Shown here piece by piece: positions 1-8,189 of a stretch of 64,000 bases of DNA. The translations under genes and the position numbers were made by a program. This DNA comes from Vibrio sinaloensis (GTDB lineage: Bacteria; Pseudomonadota; Gammaproteobacteria; Enterobacterales; Vibrionaceae), in NCBI RefSeq assembly GCF_023195835.1, contig NZ_CP096199.1, positions 2,108,001 to 2,172,000 of the forward strand, given 5' to 3'. The notes below the pieces were generated by a model. It was not told the origin of the DNA, made no database searches, and saw nothing but the letters and a program-made list of their open reading frames with translations. How positions within the stretch are numbered: position 1 is the first letter of the stretch; every line of letters starts with the position of its first letter.

Positions 1-24
1 AAGATGGCCTAACTCCCCAACCAT
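1..24 (-). CDS. nrfE: NrfE-like cytochrome c haem lyase subunit, N-terminal 8 residues only (partial)
   Basis: An ATG at 24-22 on the minus strand opens a frame reading MVGELGHL up to the window edge. It starts two bases after the nrfD stop codon. The CcmF/NrfE family of membrane haem-lyase subunits commonly begins with a similar M-x-x-E-L/I-G motif, and nrfE follows nrfD in many nrf operons. The call rests on position and eight residues, so it is an inference. Confidence 0.55.
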
Positions 25-26
25 GG

Positions 27-998
27 TTAAACGACCGTCATCTGTCCAGCATAAAGAATGAAGGTACGCAGCATTAACACTCCGACCAAGCTCAACGTGG
101 TTACGACTAGAATATAGCCACTATTGTGACGCGTCTGTTGAGGAGTCACCGCGTTCAACGTGAGCGGTAATATCATGCCAATCAGTACAACACCAAACCA
201 AAACCAGTTAGACCAAAATCCGCCACCTATCGCGTTCCAAGCAGCCGCTTCATTCTGACCACCGCTAAAAATCAACCCAGTGAAGAAGGTCACCAGCACG
301 AACAACTCAAACATCACTACCGGTCGCTCGAACTTGTGCACCCACGCCACACTCGGACTAGACGCGGACTCTTTAAACAGCAAAATACCGAACATTAAAC
401 ATGCGGCGGCGCCAGAAGAGAGGCTTGAGAATAAAAATAGTATCGGTAGTACTGGGTTGTTGAGCATTGGATAGGTTTTCAATGCCGAAAGTAGAAACCC
501 TGTGTAGGCAGCGAGCACAATCGCTAGGAAACCCAAGAACAGTTCAATCGCATTGGTAAACTTACCCGATTTGAGTAACAAACCATCTACAAAATCCAAC
601 AGTTTGTTCGGCAATAACCCTTCACAGAACTGAATGATCGCGTGACGGAATAGCACACCAATCCAAACAAACAGCACTAGCATATACACTTGGAATAAAA
701 TCACCCCCATCGACATGACTGAACTTGGGTTGTAATAAATCATGATTTTCCAAAACTCTAGTGGTTTAGTGAGATGGAAAATCAAGATCGTTAAACCAGA
801 CACAATGCCAAACGGGGCAAGCCAAGCCATCGCTTTGATAATGCCATTAGTTGCGGGATCGCCTTGAATGACATTACGCTTTAGATACAAAGCAATCATC
901 ACCGCTCCAGCGGACATACCGGCGAGAAATAGATAAACAGCGATAATCCAGTCCCACACCAAAGAGTCAAACTGAAAAGCGTTTTCAAAACCAGTCAT
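27..998 (-). CDS. nrfD: NrfD, membrane quinol-oxidising subunit of the nitrite reductase electron chain
   Basis: Polytopic membrane protein of 323 residues with about eight to nine hydrophobic segments and no cofactor-binding cysteines, as in the NrfD/PsrC family. In formate-dependent nitrite reduction it takes electrons from menaquinol and passes them through the iron-sulfur protein NrfC to NrfB and the catalytic NrfA in the periplasm. It starts two bases after the nrfC stop codon. A GGAG that overlaps the end of nrfC serves as its ribosome binding site, so the two are probably translationally coupled. Length is close to E. coli NrfD (318 aa). Confidence 0.95.
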   Translation of the reverse strand: MTGFENAFQFDSLVWDWIIAVYLFLAGMSAGAVMIALYLKRNVIQGDPATNGIIKAMAWLAPFGIVSGLTILIFHLTKPLEFWKIMIYYNPSSVMSMGVILFQVYMLVLFVWIGVLFRHAIIQFCEGLLPNKLLDFVDGLLLKSGKFTNAIELFLGFLAIVLAAYTGFLLSALKTYPMLNNPVLPILFLFSSLSSGAAACLMFGILLFKESASSPSVAWVHKFERPVVMFELFVLVTFFTGLIFSGGQNEAAAWNAIGGGFWSNWFWFGVVLIGMILPLTLNAVTPQQTRHNSGYILVVTTLSLVGVLMLRTFILYAGQMTVV

Positions 999-1000
999 GA

Positions 1001-1687
1001 TTAGATCTCCCCTTTTTGATGAGGCACTTTGTACAATTTAGGTTTAGTACCTAAATGCACTTTGTCGCGATAAACCACTTCCGTTTGCAGAACCTGGTTT
1101 ATCTCGCCGTTTGGATCATTAAGATCGCCAAAAATCAGCGCTTTTGTTGGACAAGATTCGACACAAGCAGGTTGCTTGCCAGCGGCCAAATTAGTATCGC
1201 GACAAAAATTACACTTGTCGGCCGAATGGTCTTCTGGGTTGAAGAATCGTACTTGGTATGGGCAAGCAGCTAAACAGTAGCCACAACCAACACATTTCTC
1301 TTTGTGGACGTCAACAATGCCTGTTTTTTCATCTTTGTAGGCCGCGCCTGTTGGACAGACATAGACACAGGGTGGGTTTTCACAATGTTGGCAAGATTTG
1401 CGAGTAAAACGGTAATCAACATTGGGAAACTCTCCTTGAGGTTCACTGCGAATGATCTCTAGGCGCGATACCCCTTGCGGCACCTTGTTCACTTCGCGAC
1501 AGGCATCAGTACAAGCAGTACATCCTATACAGGCGGTTTCGTCGTGGACCATACCATATAACTTGGTCCCATCTGCCTCGACATTGGCGAGCGTTTTTCG
1601 GCTGTTAAACACCGAGACACCTGCGGTTCCTGTGGTGAAAATGACCGCCCCTGCACCAGTTAAGAAGTTTCGTCTCGAGCAACTCAT
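1001..1687 (-). CDS. nrfC: NrfC, Tat-exported 4x[4Fe-4S] electron transfer protein
   Basis: A 228-residue ferredoxin-like protein. It begins MSCSRRNFLTGAGA, a twin-arginine signal, followed by cysteine clusters CIGCTACTDAC, CQHCENPPCVYVCP, CVGCGYCLAACP and CNFC...CVESCP, which together bind four [4Fe-4S] centres. It shuttles electrons from NrfD to NrfB. The ATG at 1687 is chosen over an upstream in-frame start at 1762, because it places the Tat motif at the N-terminus, has GAGGAG just upstream, and lies one base after the nrfB stop codon. The longer reading would run back through the end of nrfB. Confidence 0.95.
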   Translation of the reverse strand: MSCSRRNFLTGAGAVIFTTGTAGVSVFNSRKTLANVEADGTKLYGMVHDETACIGCTACTDACREVNKVPQGVSRLEIIRSEPQGEFPNVDYRFTRKSCQHCENPPCVYVCPTGAAYKDEKTGIVDVHKEKCVGCGYCLAACPYQVRFFNPEDHSADKCNFCRDTNLAAGKQPACVESCPTKALIFGDLNDPNGEINQVLQTEVVYRDKVHLGTKPKLYKVPHQKGEI

Positions 1688-1688
1688 A

Positions 1689-2276
1689 CTACTTCTCCTC
1701 TTTTTGCTGGTTGAAATCTGAATGGCAGTCGACGCACATCTTGATCCGTTGTTTACGCTCAAGCCCTAACACCTTGGTTTTACTAGCGTGAACGTCATGA
1801 CAGTTCGAACAGGTTAGGTTTTTGGCATGCACATCGTGGGTCCAACTATCATCTCGCAGATACTTGGGTTGATGGCAATCCGTACATTGACTGTTCGCTT
1901 TGAGAATGGCTTGTGGATCGAGGAACTGTTTTTCAGTACCCGGTTGTGACTGTGCACTTGAGTACTTAGTCACTAATGGCGCACCTTCGCGGTGATCCGG
2001 ACCTATGTTGTTGTGACATTCGGTACAGTTGACTTCACGGCCGAGTATCTTGTGTGCTTCTTCCCCATGAGACCCCATCAATGTTTTTTTGGCGTCTTTA
2101 TGACACTGGATACACTTGTAGTCCTTGTCACGGAAAAGCGTAACTTCATGGCGAGCTGATGTGCCTTCAGACTGCAATGTTGAAGTATCGGCAACGGCAT
2201 GAAGAGAATAACCATAGAGGCACAACGCAAAAAGGGATTTTAGCATTATGACTATGGCCAACTTAATATTGCCCAT
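1689..2276 (-). CDS. nrfB: NrfB, periplasmic pentahaem cytochrome c
   Basis: A 195-residue protein with a hydrophobic export signal (about residues 5-29) and five CxxCH haem c sites (CIQCH, CTECH, CTDCH, CSNCH, CVDCH), the count expected of NrfB. It donates electrons to the NrfA nitrite reductase. It is the first gene of nrfBCD(E) and is preceded by AAGGAAGG about six bases before the ATG. It is transcribed away from nrfA across a 475-bp intergenic region, whereas in E. coli nrfA and nrfB are in one operon. Confidence 0.95.
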   Translation of the reverse strand: MGNIKLAIVIMLKSLFALCLYGYSLHAVADTSTLQSEGTSARHEVTLFRDKDYKCIQCHKDAKKTLMGSHGEEAHKILGREVNCTECHNNIGPDHREGAPLVTKYSSAQSQPGTEKQFLDPQAILKANSQCTDCHQPKYLRDDSWTHDVHAKNLTCSNCHDVHASKTKVLGLERKQRIKMCVDCHSDFNQQKEEK

Positions 2277-2352
2277 ATTATTCCTTCCTTGTACCCGCCC
2301 TAATTTACTGGTTTTAACAATAAATGATTTTGACGGGAAAAATTAAAACCCA

Positions 2353-2374
2353 TTGATCGGTATAATCCGATCAA
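2353..2374. promoter_or_regulatory. 8+6+8 bp inverted repeat upstream of nrfBCD, regulator unknown
   Basis: Arms TTGATCGG and CCGATCAA are perfectly complementary around a TATAAT spacer. The outer TTGAT/ATCAA halves resemble FNR half-sites, but the spacing is 12 rather than 4 bases, so a canonical FNR dimer site is not supported. A further GATCAA follows at about 2389. It lies about 80 bp upstream of the nrfB start. It could be an operator, or the arms plus a -10-like spacer could be chance. Confidence 0.4.
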
Positions 2375-2555
2375 ACGAGATCAATTCTTATTTTGGAAAA
2401 GCCACAACGCTATCGATTAAATAGTACTCCCCTCGTCCCATATAGGTAGAGAATTGTGATTATTTTTCGACCTCTGTCACCCTAAATAAAAACGATAAAA
2501 ATCCGCTAAGCCTCTGATGATAATAAGTTTCATTATTTAATTTAGAGCCCAACCC

Positions 2556-2571
2556 TACCCCTTAAGGGGTA
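2556..2571. promoter_or_regulatory. NarP/NarL 7-2-7 binding site upstream of nrfA
   Basis: TACCCCTTAAGGGGTA is a perfect 16-base palindrome. It fits the two TACYYMT heptamers in tail-to-tail 7-2-7 arrangement that NarP requires and that is known upstream of E. coli nrfA and napF. It is centred about 51 bp upstream of the FNR-like site. It implies nitrite/nitrate control of nrfA. Confidence 0.75.
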
Positions 2572-2607
2572 TATATAAATCAACATGAACTCGATCACTA
2601 TTCAAAA

Positions 2608-2621
2608 TTGATCTAGAACAA
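2608..2621 (+). promoter_or_regulatory. FNR-like site for nrfA
   Basis: TTGATCTAGAACAA matches the FNR consensus TTGAT-N4-ATCAA at 9 of 10 defined positions. If it acts at -41.5, transcription would start near 2656. A weak -10 candidate, TACTCT, lies at 2641-2646. This placement is inference. Confidence 0.55.
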
Positions 2622-2751
2622 TAAAGGCTAACCACAACGCTACTCTATTTGTTTCTATTTACTACAATTGGATTCAGTTTCTCCAATTCTTAGTTTGGAA
2701 TCTAGCCAGTTCACAACGCTGCTAATAAAAACAGAATATGGAGATATCACT

Positions 2752-4179
2752 GTGAACAAATTGCATTGGATAACAAAGTCCACCGCAGTGTTAGCAATAG
2801 TAGCAGGCGCCCTAGCCAGCGCACTGAGCTTTGCTGCAACTGAGCCAAATACACTGATCGACCCACGCAATGACGCGTACCAGCAGCAGCACCCCGATCA
2901 ATACCATTCTTGGAAGGCGACCTCTGAAAGTGAACACATCGAAGACGCATTAGCGGAAGACCCTAACATGGTCATCATGTGGGCTGGCTATGGTTTCGCC
3001 AAGGATTACAACAAGGCTCGCGGCCACTTTTATGCGCTTGACGATGTTCGTCAAACGTTGCGTACAGGTGCACCGCAAGACGAAAACTCAGGCCCAATGC
3101 CGATGGCTTGCTGGAGCTGTAAAAGCCCGGATGTAGGCCGCGTGATCGATGAACGTGGTGAAGATGGATACTTTCAAGGCAAGTGGGCGCGACTAGGGGC
3201 TGAAATTGCGAATCCTATTGGCTGTGCAGACTGTCACGATACTCGAAGCCAAGCCTTTAAAAATGGCGAGCCAGCCTTGGCACTTGCCAAACCCTATGTA
3301 GACCGAGCTTTTAAAGCGATTAACAAGCCATTTGACCAACAATCTCGACTTGATCAACAAGCGTCTGTCTGTGGTCAGTGTCATGTTGAGTATTACTTCA
3401 CTGGACCAAACAAGTCGGTCAAATTTCCTTGGGATATGGGGACCACTGTCGATGACATGGAGAAATACTATGATGCGCTAGGCTTCGCAGACTGGACGCA
3501 CAAAGTCTCTAAAGCCCCGATGCTCAAAGCCCAGCACCCGGGGTACGAAACGTGGCGTGATGGCATCCATGGAAAAAACAAAGTGGTCTGTGTCGATTGT
3601 CACATGCCTAAAGTCACCAAGGAAGACGGCAGCGTATATACAGACCACAAAGTCGGCAATCCTTTCGACCGTTTTGAAGATACCTGTGCCAACTGTCATA
3701 CCCAGTCCAAAGACCAGTTAAGAGAAGTCGTCTCAACCCGTAAGGCTCAGGTGCTCAACATGAAACTGACCGCGGAAAAACAAATCGTTGCAGCCCATTT
3801 TGAAGCTGGCGCCGCTTGGGACGCAGGCGCTACACAAGAGGAGATGAGCGATATTTTACAGGATATTCGTCACGCTCAATGGCGCTGGGACTACGCAATC
3901 GCTTCGCACGGTGTTCATATGCACGCACCAGAAGTCGCGCTTGAAGTACTAGGAACCGCTGTCGATAAAGCAGCCGACGCGAGAACAAAACTCGTGCGCC
4001 TATTGGCGAAAAAAGGTATCACTGACCCAATTGAGCTACCTGATATTTCAACCAAAGCAGCCGCACAGCAAGCGCTTGGTATGGACATGGAGCAAATGAA
4101 GGCCGAAAAAGCAGAGTTCCTAAAAACCGTGGTCCCAGACTGGGAAGAGCAAGCGAAGCAACGGGAGTCAAACTACTAA
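2752..4179 (+). CDS. nrfA: NrfA, cytochrome c552 ammonia-forming nitrite reductase
   Basis: Periplasmic pentahaem enzyme reducing nitrite to ammonium with six electrons. It carries the family signature of one CxxCK active-site haem (CWSCK) followed by four CxxCH haems (CADCH, CGQCH, CVDCH, CANCH). The start is taken as GTG at 2752. It has GGAG eight bases upstream and gives a clean Sec signal ([20 protein letters not shown]..., cleavage near [10 protein letters not shown]) and 475 residues, close to the 478 of E. coli NrfA. An in-frame TTG at 2668 would add 28 residues ahead of the signal and is unlikely. Confidence 0.97.
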   Translation: MNKLHWITKSTAVLAIVAGALASALSFAATEPNTLIDPRNDAYQQQHPDQYHSWKATSESEHIEDALAEDPNMVIMWAGYGFAKDYNKARGHFYALDDVRQTLRTGAPQDENSGPMPMACWSCKSPDVGRVIDERGEDGYFQGKWARLGAEIANPIGCADCHDTRSQAFKNGEPALALAKPYVDRAFKAINKPFDQQSRLDQQASVCGQCHVEYYFTGPNKSVKFPWDMGTTVDDMEKYYDALGFADWTHKVSKAPMLKAQHPGYETWRDGIHGKNKVVCVDCHMPKVTKEDGSVYTDHKVGNPFDRFEDTCANCHTQSKDQLREVVSTRKAQVLNMKLTAEKQIVAAHFEAGAAWDAGATQEEMSDILQDIRHAQWRWDYAIASHGVHMHAPEVALEVLGTAVDKAADARTKLVRLLAKKGITDPIELPDISTKAAAQQALGMDMEQMKAEKAEFLKTVVPDWEEQAKQRESNY

Positions 4180-4192
4180 TCACCACAAACCC

Positions 4193-4217
4193 AAACCGGC
4201 GCTCAATGCGCCGGTTT
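4193..4217. terminator. Bidirectional terminator between nrfA and the TPR gene
   Basis: Ten-base-pair stem AAACCGGCGC / GCGCCGGTTT with loop TCAAT. It lies between two convergent genes and ends two bases before the stop codon of the minus-strand gene. Confidence 0.8.
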
Positions 4218-4218
4218 G

Positions 4219-4758
4219 TTATTGGGCATTTGAAACCAGCGACTTAGCTTGATTTAGAGATTGAATTACCCCGACTCTATCCTGACTGGGGCCAGCGTTA
4301 TCTAACATCAAGGTCCAAGCATCAATCGCCTCTTGATACCGCAAACTGATAAAATGATCACCGGCGATCAAGGCCAGAGCTGTCCAGTTATAGGGGTCTC
4401 TATCCAATGCCTGTTTTAACAGTTGCTGAACCTCAGTTGTCATGGTTTGATTACTTAGATAGTAGAGCGACGTTGCTTTTGCTGCCAGCTGATTGGCGGT
4501 TGGTGTGTCACTCAAGCGCAGCGCATAATCAAAGCAAGTCAACGCAGAAGAGAAATCTTGTTGATTGAGATACCCGTGCCCGAGTTGAAACCATAACTCG
4601 GCTTGATTCGGATCTTGAGTTAGCTGCTGCTGGATTGAGTTCATCCACTCATGGTGGGTCGGTGCCACGTCGGTTTGTAACGCTGGCGGTTTGTCCCCTT
4701 GCAACCACACGTACGTCGGCAACATAACCAACACGCTTGCGATAAACGCTCGTTTCAT
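4219..4758 (-). CDS. TPR protein, NrfG/CcmI-C-like cytochrome c maturation factor (probable)
   Basis: A 179-residue protein with an N-terminal hydrophobic segment (about residues 3-19, export or anchor) followed by TPR units, for example around AELWFQLGHGYLNQQDFSSALTCFDYAL and AALALIAGDHF-type helices near residues 120-150. The arrangement and size match NrfG or the C-terminal part of CcmH/CcmI, which hold apocytochrome for haem attachment. It is convergent with nrfA, which supports a role in NrfA maturation, but TPR repeats alone are not specific. Its own transcript faces nrfA. Confidence 0.6.
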   Translation of the reverse strand: MKRAFIASVLVMLPTYVWLQGDKPPALQTDVAPTHHEWMNSIQQQLTQDPNQAELWFQLGHGYLNQQDFSSALTCFDYALRLSDTPTANQLAAKATSLYYLSNQTMTTEVQQLLKQALDRDPYNWTALALIAGDHFISLRYQEAIDAWTLMLDNAGPSQDRVGVIQSLNQAKSLVSNAQ

Positions 4759-4840
4759 TGCTATCCCTTATGCACTCCCTTTCCACTTTACTATAACGTG
4801 TTACGATAAGCGTATCTTTGATCCAGCCAGACCTATCTCA

Positions 4841-5191
4841 ATGAAGAATAAAAACGTTCCCTCCTTAGAGACTCAACAAGAGGCGCTTAAAATCGCCAAG
4901 GCAACACAAAAGCCAGGACAAACCAAAGAACAAACTCGCTTAATCGCTCAAGGGATTGAAAAAGGCATCGCACTGTATAAGAAGCAACAAAAAGAGCGCG
5001 CTCGAGCAGCAGATAAAGCCAAGAAAAAAGCGCAGAAAGCCAAACAAGCGCCGTCAACGGTAGGAGAGCCCTCTCCCCCATCGACATCGTCAGAATCCGT
5101 CACTCCAACGTCGTCGAATAGCGCCAAAATCGCCTGGGGATTACTCATGATAAGTTGGCTGGGATTTATCGCCTATGTCAGCCAACAATAA
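4841..5191 (+). CDS. DUF2956 family protein, lysine/alanine-rich with C-terminal membrane anchor
   Basis: 116 residues. A conserved N-terminal block (about 8-45, QQEALKIAKATQKPGQTKEQTRLIAQGIEKGIALYKK) is followed by a highly charged K/A/Q-rich stretch (about 45-70), a Ser/Thr/Pro linker (72-95) and one hydrophobic helix at the end (98-113, IAWGLLMISWLGFIAYV). I recognise this as the DUF2956 family of vibrios and relatives, function unknown. The ATG at 4841 begins the conserved part. Upstream in-frame codons overlap the start of the divergent TPR gene. The architecture suggests a tail-anchored inner-membrane protein with a basic cytoplasmic domain. Confidence 0.75.
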   Translation: MKNKNVPSLETQQEALKIAKATQKPGQTKEQTRLIAQGIEKGIALYKKQQKERARAADKAKKKAQKAKQAPSTVGEPSPPSTSSESVTPTSSNSAKIAWGLLMISWLGFIAYVSQQ

Positions 5192-5250
5192 ATCACTGTG
5201 TTTGCTGCACATCAGCGCCTATTCTTGTACCGACGCAGACTAAAGATACA

Positions 5251-5282
5251 AAAAAACCTAGCCACCAGGTGCTAGGTTTTTT
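5251..5282. terminator. Terminator between DUF2956 gene and HTH gene
   Basis: AAAAAACCTAGC pairs with GCTAGGTTTTTT around an eight-base loop. It is flanked by A and T runs, so it can stop transcription from both convergent genes. Confidence 0.85.
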
Positions 5283-5299
5283 GAATTTGGATTCCATTT

Positions 5300-5587
5300 T
5301 TATGCCTGAAAGCCCAAACTGGCGGCAATGTCAGATTGCCTCTCTATGACCCATTGGCTGTCGAACGGTCCCCAATCTGACAGTTGATAATAACCGTCAT
5401 TATGGCGGCGTCCATCTTGAACAAACATTAGCTCAATGCCAATACCGGGCAGGGCTTTAATCACGTCTTGAATAGTGCGGCGTGGCCAACCTGTTTGCTC
5501 GATGAGTTTAGGCACATTTGGCCTGTCTAAGTTTTCCACTAGCAGGGCAAGATACAAGCGCCTCGCAAAAACAGGACTCAACTCCAT
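5300..5587 (-). CDS. Small winged helix-turn-helix protein
   Basis: 95 residues. The first two thirds form a compact winged-helix: helix 8-20, then NVPKLIEQTGWPRRTIQDVIKALPGIGIELMFV as helix-turn-helix and strand, followed by a wing (GRRHNDGYYQLSDWG). It resembles the HTH_43 type of short winged-helix proteins seen in vibrios. It is monocistronic, with a GGAGG (rc of cctcc) just before the ATG. Target unknown. It is a transcription regulator by fold only. Confidence 0.7.
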   Translation of the reverse strand: MELSPVFARRLYLALLVENLDRPNVPKLIEQTGWPRRTIQDVIKALPGIGIELMFVQDGRRHNDGYYQLSDWGPFDSQWVIERQSDIAASLGFQA

Positions 5588-5792
5588 TGATACCTCCTAT
5601 AAATTTCTAGAGTCATTATTTCTGTTTTGCACTGTCATGTGTTGCGTTTGATCAAAAACTCTACGATCGCTCACCACCAAAGCGGCTTTTTTTTACTCAT
5701 TGAAATATATCCATCACACTTTTGTCTCGCCGTACACTTCCTGCTAGGATGCGTCAAACAACATTACAAAAGTCACTTCCAAAGGTTTTACT

Positions 5793-6140
5793 ATGACAAT
5801 CACCATGTATGGCATTGCTAACTGCGACACGATTAAAAAGGCCAAAAAGTGGCTCGAAGCAGAGGGAGTGGAATACCAATTTCACGATTACCGCAAGCAA
5901 GGAATCGACACCGCCTTGGTCAAGCAGTTCTGTCAGCAACTTGGTTGGGAGAATGTACTCAACAAACGTGGCACCACCTATCGTCAATTGAGCGCAGAGC
6001 AAAAAGAAGCGCTCAATGAAACCAATGCCATTGCACTGTTGGTGGAACAACCAGCCATGATAAAACGCCCTATTTTGGTTGTCGGCGATGACTACCACAT
6101 CGGCTTTAAGGCCGACCAATACGCCACCATTTTTTCATAA
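5793..6140 (+). CDS. yffB: ArsC/Spx-type reductase YffB
   Basis: 115-residue thioredoxin-fold protein of the ArsC family. It contains MYGIANCDTIKKAKKWL, with the single N-terminal active-site cysteine (Cys9, family CxxS/CxxT region), and the conserved RGTTYR and KRPILVVG segments. In E. coli yffB also lies directly upstream of dapE. The family may use glutathione, and its physiological substrate is not established. Spacing to dapE is 21 bp, so the two are probably co-transcribed. Confidence 0.9.
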   Translation: MTITMYGIANCDTIKKAKKWLEAEGVEYQFHDYRKQGIDTALVKQFCQQLGWENVLNKRGTTYRQLSAEQKEALNETNAIALLVEQPAMIKRPILVVGDDYHIGFKADQYATIFS

Positions 6141-6161
6141 TATTTAGTAAGGATTTCAAGG

Positions 6162-7295
6162 ATGACAGACAGCCCTACTCTGGCTCTCGCAAAAGATTTA
6201 ATCAGCCGTCAATCAGTGACACCTGAAGATGCCGGTTGCCAAGAGGTGATGATTGACCGACTTAAAGCGCTCGGCTTTGAAGTGGAAGTCATGGTATTTG
6301 AAGATACCACTAACTTCTGGGCCCGCCGTGGTACAGAATCGCCGCTGTTTGCGTTTGCTGGCCACACTGACGTTGTTCCTGCGGGCAACCTAGATCATTG
6401 GCATACAGCCCCATTCGAGCCAACGATAAAAGATGGCCTGTTGTATGGTCGCGGCGCCGCAGACATGAAAGGTTCACTGGCCAGTATGGTGGTGGCCGTC
6501 GAGCAGTTTATTGCGGCGCATCCTGATCACAAAGGCTCTATTGGCTTCTTAATTACCTCCGATGAGGAAGGCCCATTTATCAATGGGACTGTGCGTGTGG
6601 TTGAAACCTTGATGGCGCGCGGAGAGAACATCGACATGTGTATTGTCGGTGAGCCATCGAGTACCGAAGTGGTCGGTGACGTGGTAAAAAACGGTCGCCG
6701 TGGCTCAATCACCGGCGATCTTACGGTTAAGGGCATTCAAGGTCATGTGGCGTATCCGCACTTGGCGAAAAACCCAGTCCACCAATCGCTGCTGGCCATT
6801 CACGAGTTGGCGACCACCGAATGGGACCAAGGCAACGACTATTTTCCACCGACCAGTTTCCAAATTCCTAACCTTCATGCGGGTACCGGCGCGTCCAATG
6901 TGATCCCAGGTGAGTTTAACGTCCAGTTCAATCTTCGTTTTAGTACTGAGTTAAACAACGAAGTGATTGTTCAACGCGTAACAGAGACGCTCGACAAACA
7001 CGACTTAGATTACCAGCTCAAGTGGACATTCAACGGCGACCCATTCTTAACCGACACTGGCGCGCTGTTAGATGCAGTGGTAGACGCGGTTGATAGAGTC
7101 AACCAAACCAAGCCCGCCCTGCTCACCACGGGTGGCACCTCAGACGGTCGTTTTATCGCTCGAATGGGAGGGCAAGTCGTTGAGCTGGGGCCAGTCAACG
7201 CCACCATTCACAAAGTTAACGAATGTGTCAGTGTTGCTGACTTGGAAAAGCTCACCCAAATGTACCAACAGACGTTGGAAAACCTGCTGGTTTAA
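6162..7295 (+). CDS. dapE: Succinyl-diaminopimelate desuccinylase
   Basis: 377-residue M20 zinc peptidase-type enzyme releasing LL-diaminopimelate in lysine and peptidoglycan synthesis. Visible metal and catalytic motifs are [11 protein letters not shown] (His/Asp), GRGAADMKG (bridging Asp), TSDEEGP (catalytic Glu pair) and the late NATIHKVNE histidine. A dimerisation domain lies at about 180-290. Length equals E. coli DapE (375). RBS AAGGA lies ten bases upstream. It is followed two bases later by the M15 peptidase gene, which also acts in the cell-wall area. Confidence 0.97.
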   Translation: MTDSPTLALAKDLISRQSVTPEDAGCQEVMIDRLKALGFEVEVMVFEDTTNFWARRGTESPLFAFAGHTDVVPAGNLDHWHTAPFEPTIKDGLLYGRGAADMKGSLASMVVAVEQFIAAHPDHKGSIGFLITSDEEGPFINGTVRVVETLMARGENIDMCIVGEPSSTEVVGDVVKNGRRGSITGDLTVKGIQGHVAYPHLAKNPVHQSLLAIHELATTEWDQGNDYFPPTSFQIPNLHAGTGASNVIPGEFNVQFNLRFSTELNNEVIVQRVTETLDKHDLDYQLKWTFNGDPFLTDTGALLDAVVDAVDRVNQTKPALLTTGGTSDGRFIARMGGQVVELGPVNATIHKVNECVSVADLEKLTQMYQQTLENLLV

Positions 7296-7297
7296 CC

Positions 7298-7972
7298 ATG
7301 ACACCCGAGCAACTGACCGGACAAAGGACCGACCACTTAATCGAGACCATGGTCGGACAAAAAAGCTTCTTGGTTCACCCTCAAGTGAGCCAAGAGTTGT
7401 TGGCGCTCAAGCAGGCAGCAGCCCAAGCGGGGTTTGATTTAAACATCGCCAGTGGCTTTCGTGATTTCGAGCGTCAGCTGCGGATCTGGAACAATAAACT
7501 ATCAGGACAAAGCGCGGTTCTCGATAATGACAGCCAGCCGTTAGACATTCACTCATTGAGTGAAGAGCAGCTGGTGTTTGCCGTATTGCGCTGGTCTGCG
7601 CTCCCTGGCGCAAGTCGCCATCACTGGGGTACTGACTTTGATGTGTTTGCCCGCGACCGCCTACCGCACGATACCTCACTGAAACTCGAACCATGGGAAT
7701 ATCTCACTGGCCATCAACGCGAGTTCTATGACTGGTTAAAGGCAAATCTTGGTCAGTTTGGCTTTTTCTGTCCTTACGCCGAAGATTTAGGCGGTGTCGC
7801 GGTGGAGCCTTGGCACATTAGCCATCGCATCACGGCCGAGCGCTGTTTGCAGCAACTGAATCTCGACATTCTCCAGCAACAACTGACGACTCTGCCTATT
7901 TTAGGCAAGCAAACAGTGTCAGTCCTGCTAGAAAAGATCTACAATCAGTTTATTAGCAATATCTCTCGATAA
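7298..7972 (+). CDS. M15 family D-Ala-D-Ala carboxypeptidase-like protein
   Basis: 224 residues with the M15 (VanY/DacB-like LAS) metallopeptidase motifs: ASGFRDFERQLRIW, the zinc site PGASRHHWGTDFDVF (S-x-H-x6-D) and VEPWHISHR (E-x-W-H). No signal peptide is evident, unlike most VanY-type enzymes, so a cytoplasmic peptidoglycan-recycling role is possible. It starts two bases after the dapE stop codon, so translational coupling is likely. Cell-wall peptide cleavage is a family assignment. The exact substrate is unknown. Confidence 0.85.
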   Translation: MTPEQLTGQRTDHLIETMVGQKSFLVHPQVSQELLALKQAAAQAGFDLNIASGFRDFERQLRIWNNKLSGQSAVLDNDSQPLDIHSLSEEQLVFAVLRWSALPGASRHHWGTDFDVFARDRLPHDTSLKLEPWEYLTGHQREFYDWLKANLGQFGFFCPYAEDLGGVAVEPWHISHRITAERCLQQLNLDILQQQLTTLPILGKQTVSVLLEKIYNQFISNISR

Positions 7973-7980
7973 GGGCTGTG

Positions 7981-8160
7981 ATGGAACTACTGACAAACCC
8001 GTGGGTGATTAGTTTTATTGTACTCAGCGTTGTCATCGGTAACATCGCCGCGCTTAAGTACACGGCCAATATGAAATTTGGTCAGATGGATAAAAAGTCC
8101 CCTCCCACTGAAAACAGTGAAAAAGACGAACAAAACCAGAAAGATAAAGACCTGCATTGA
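7981..8160 (+). CDS. DUF2897 family single-pass membrane protein
   Basis: 59 residues: one transmembrane helix (about 6-24, NPWVISFIVLSVVIGNIAAL) then a charged K/E/D/Q-rich tail, as in the DUF2897 family. The ATG at 7981 is preferred to the overlapping GTG at 7978 because it sits five bases after AAGGG. It follows the M15 peptidase gene by eight bases and is probably the last gene of yffB-dapE-M15. Function unknown. Confidence 0.75.
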   Translation: MELLTNPWVISFIVLSVVIGNIAALKYTANMKFGQMDKKSPPTENSEKDEQNQKDKDLH

Positions 8161-8171
8161 GCGGGTCTTTT
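8146..8171 (+). terminator. Terminator overlapping the DUF2897 stop codon
   Basis: AAAGACCTGC pairs with GCGGGTCTTT (one G-T wobble) around ATTGA and is followed by T. The stop codon lies in the loop. Confidence 0.65.
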
Positions 8172-8189
8172 GCGTTTGCCTGGCTCAGA

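Larger units (their letters stand above)
2277..2751. other. Divergent nrfB-nrfA regulatory region
   Basis: AT-rich 475-bp region between two divergent starts with no convincing gene. It contains a perfect NarP/NarL-type palindrome (2556-2571), an FNR-like half-matched palindrome (2608-2621) and a separate long inverted repeat (2353-2374). The first two lie upstream of nrfA in the order known from E. coli (NarP distal, FNR proximal). The third is nearer nrfB. Confidence 0.8.

Noticed and set aside
2668..2751. TTG start extending nrfA by 28 residues
   Set aside because: The extension precedes the signal peptide, and the GTG at 2752 has a proper ribosome binding site.
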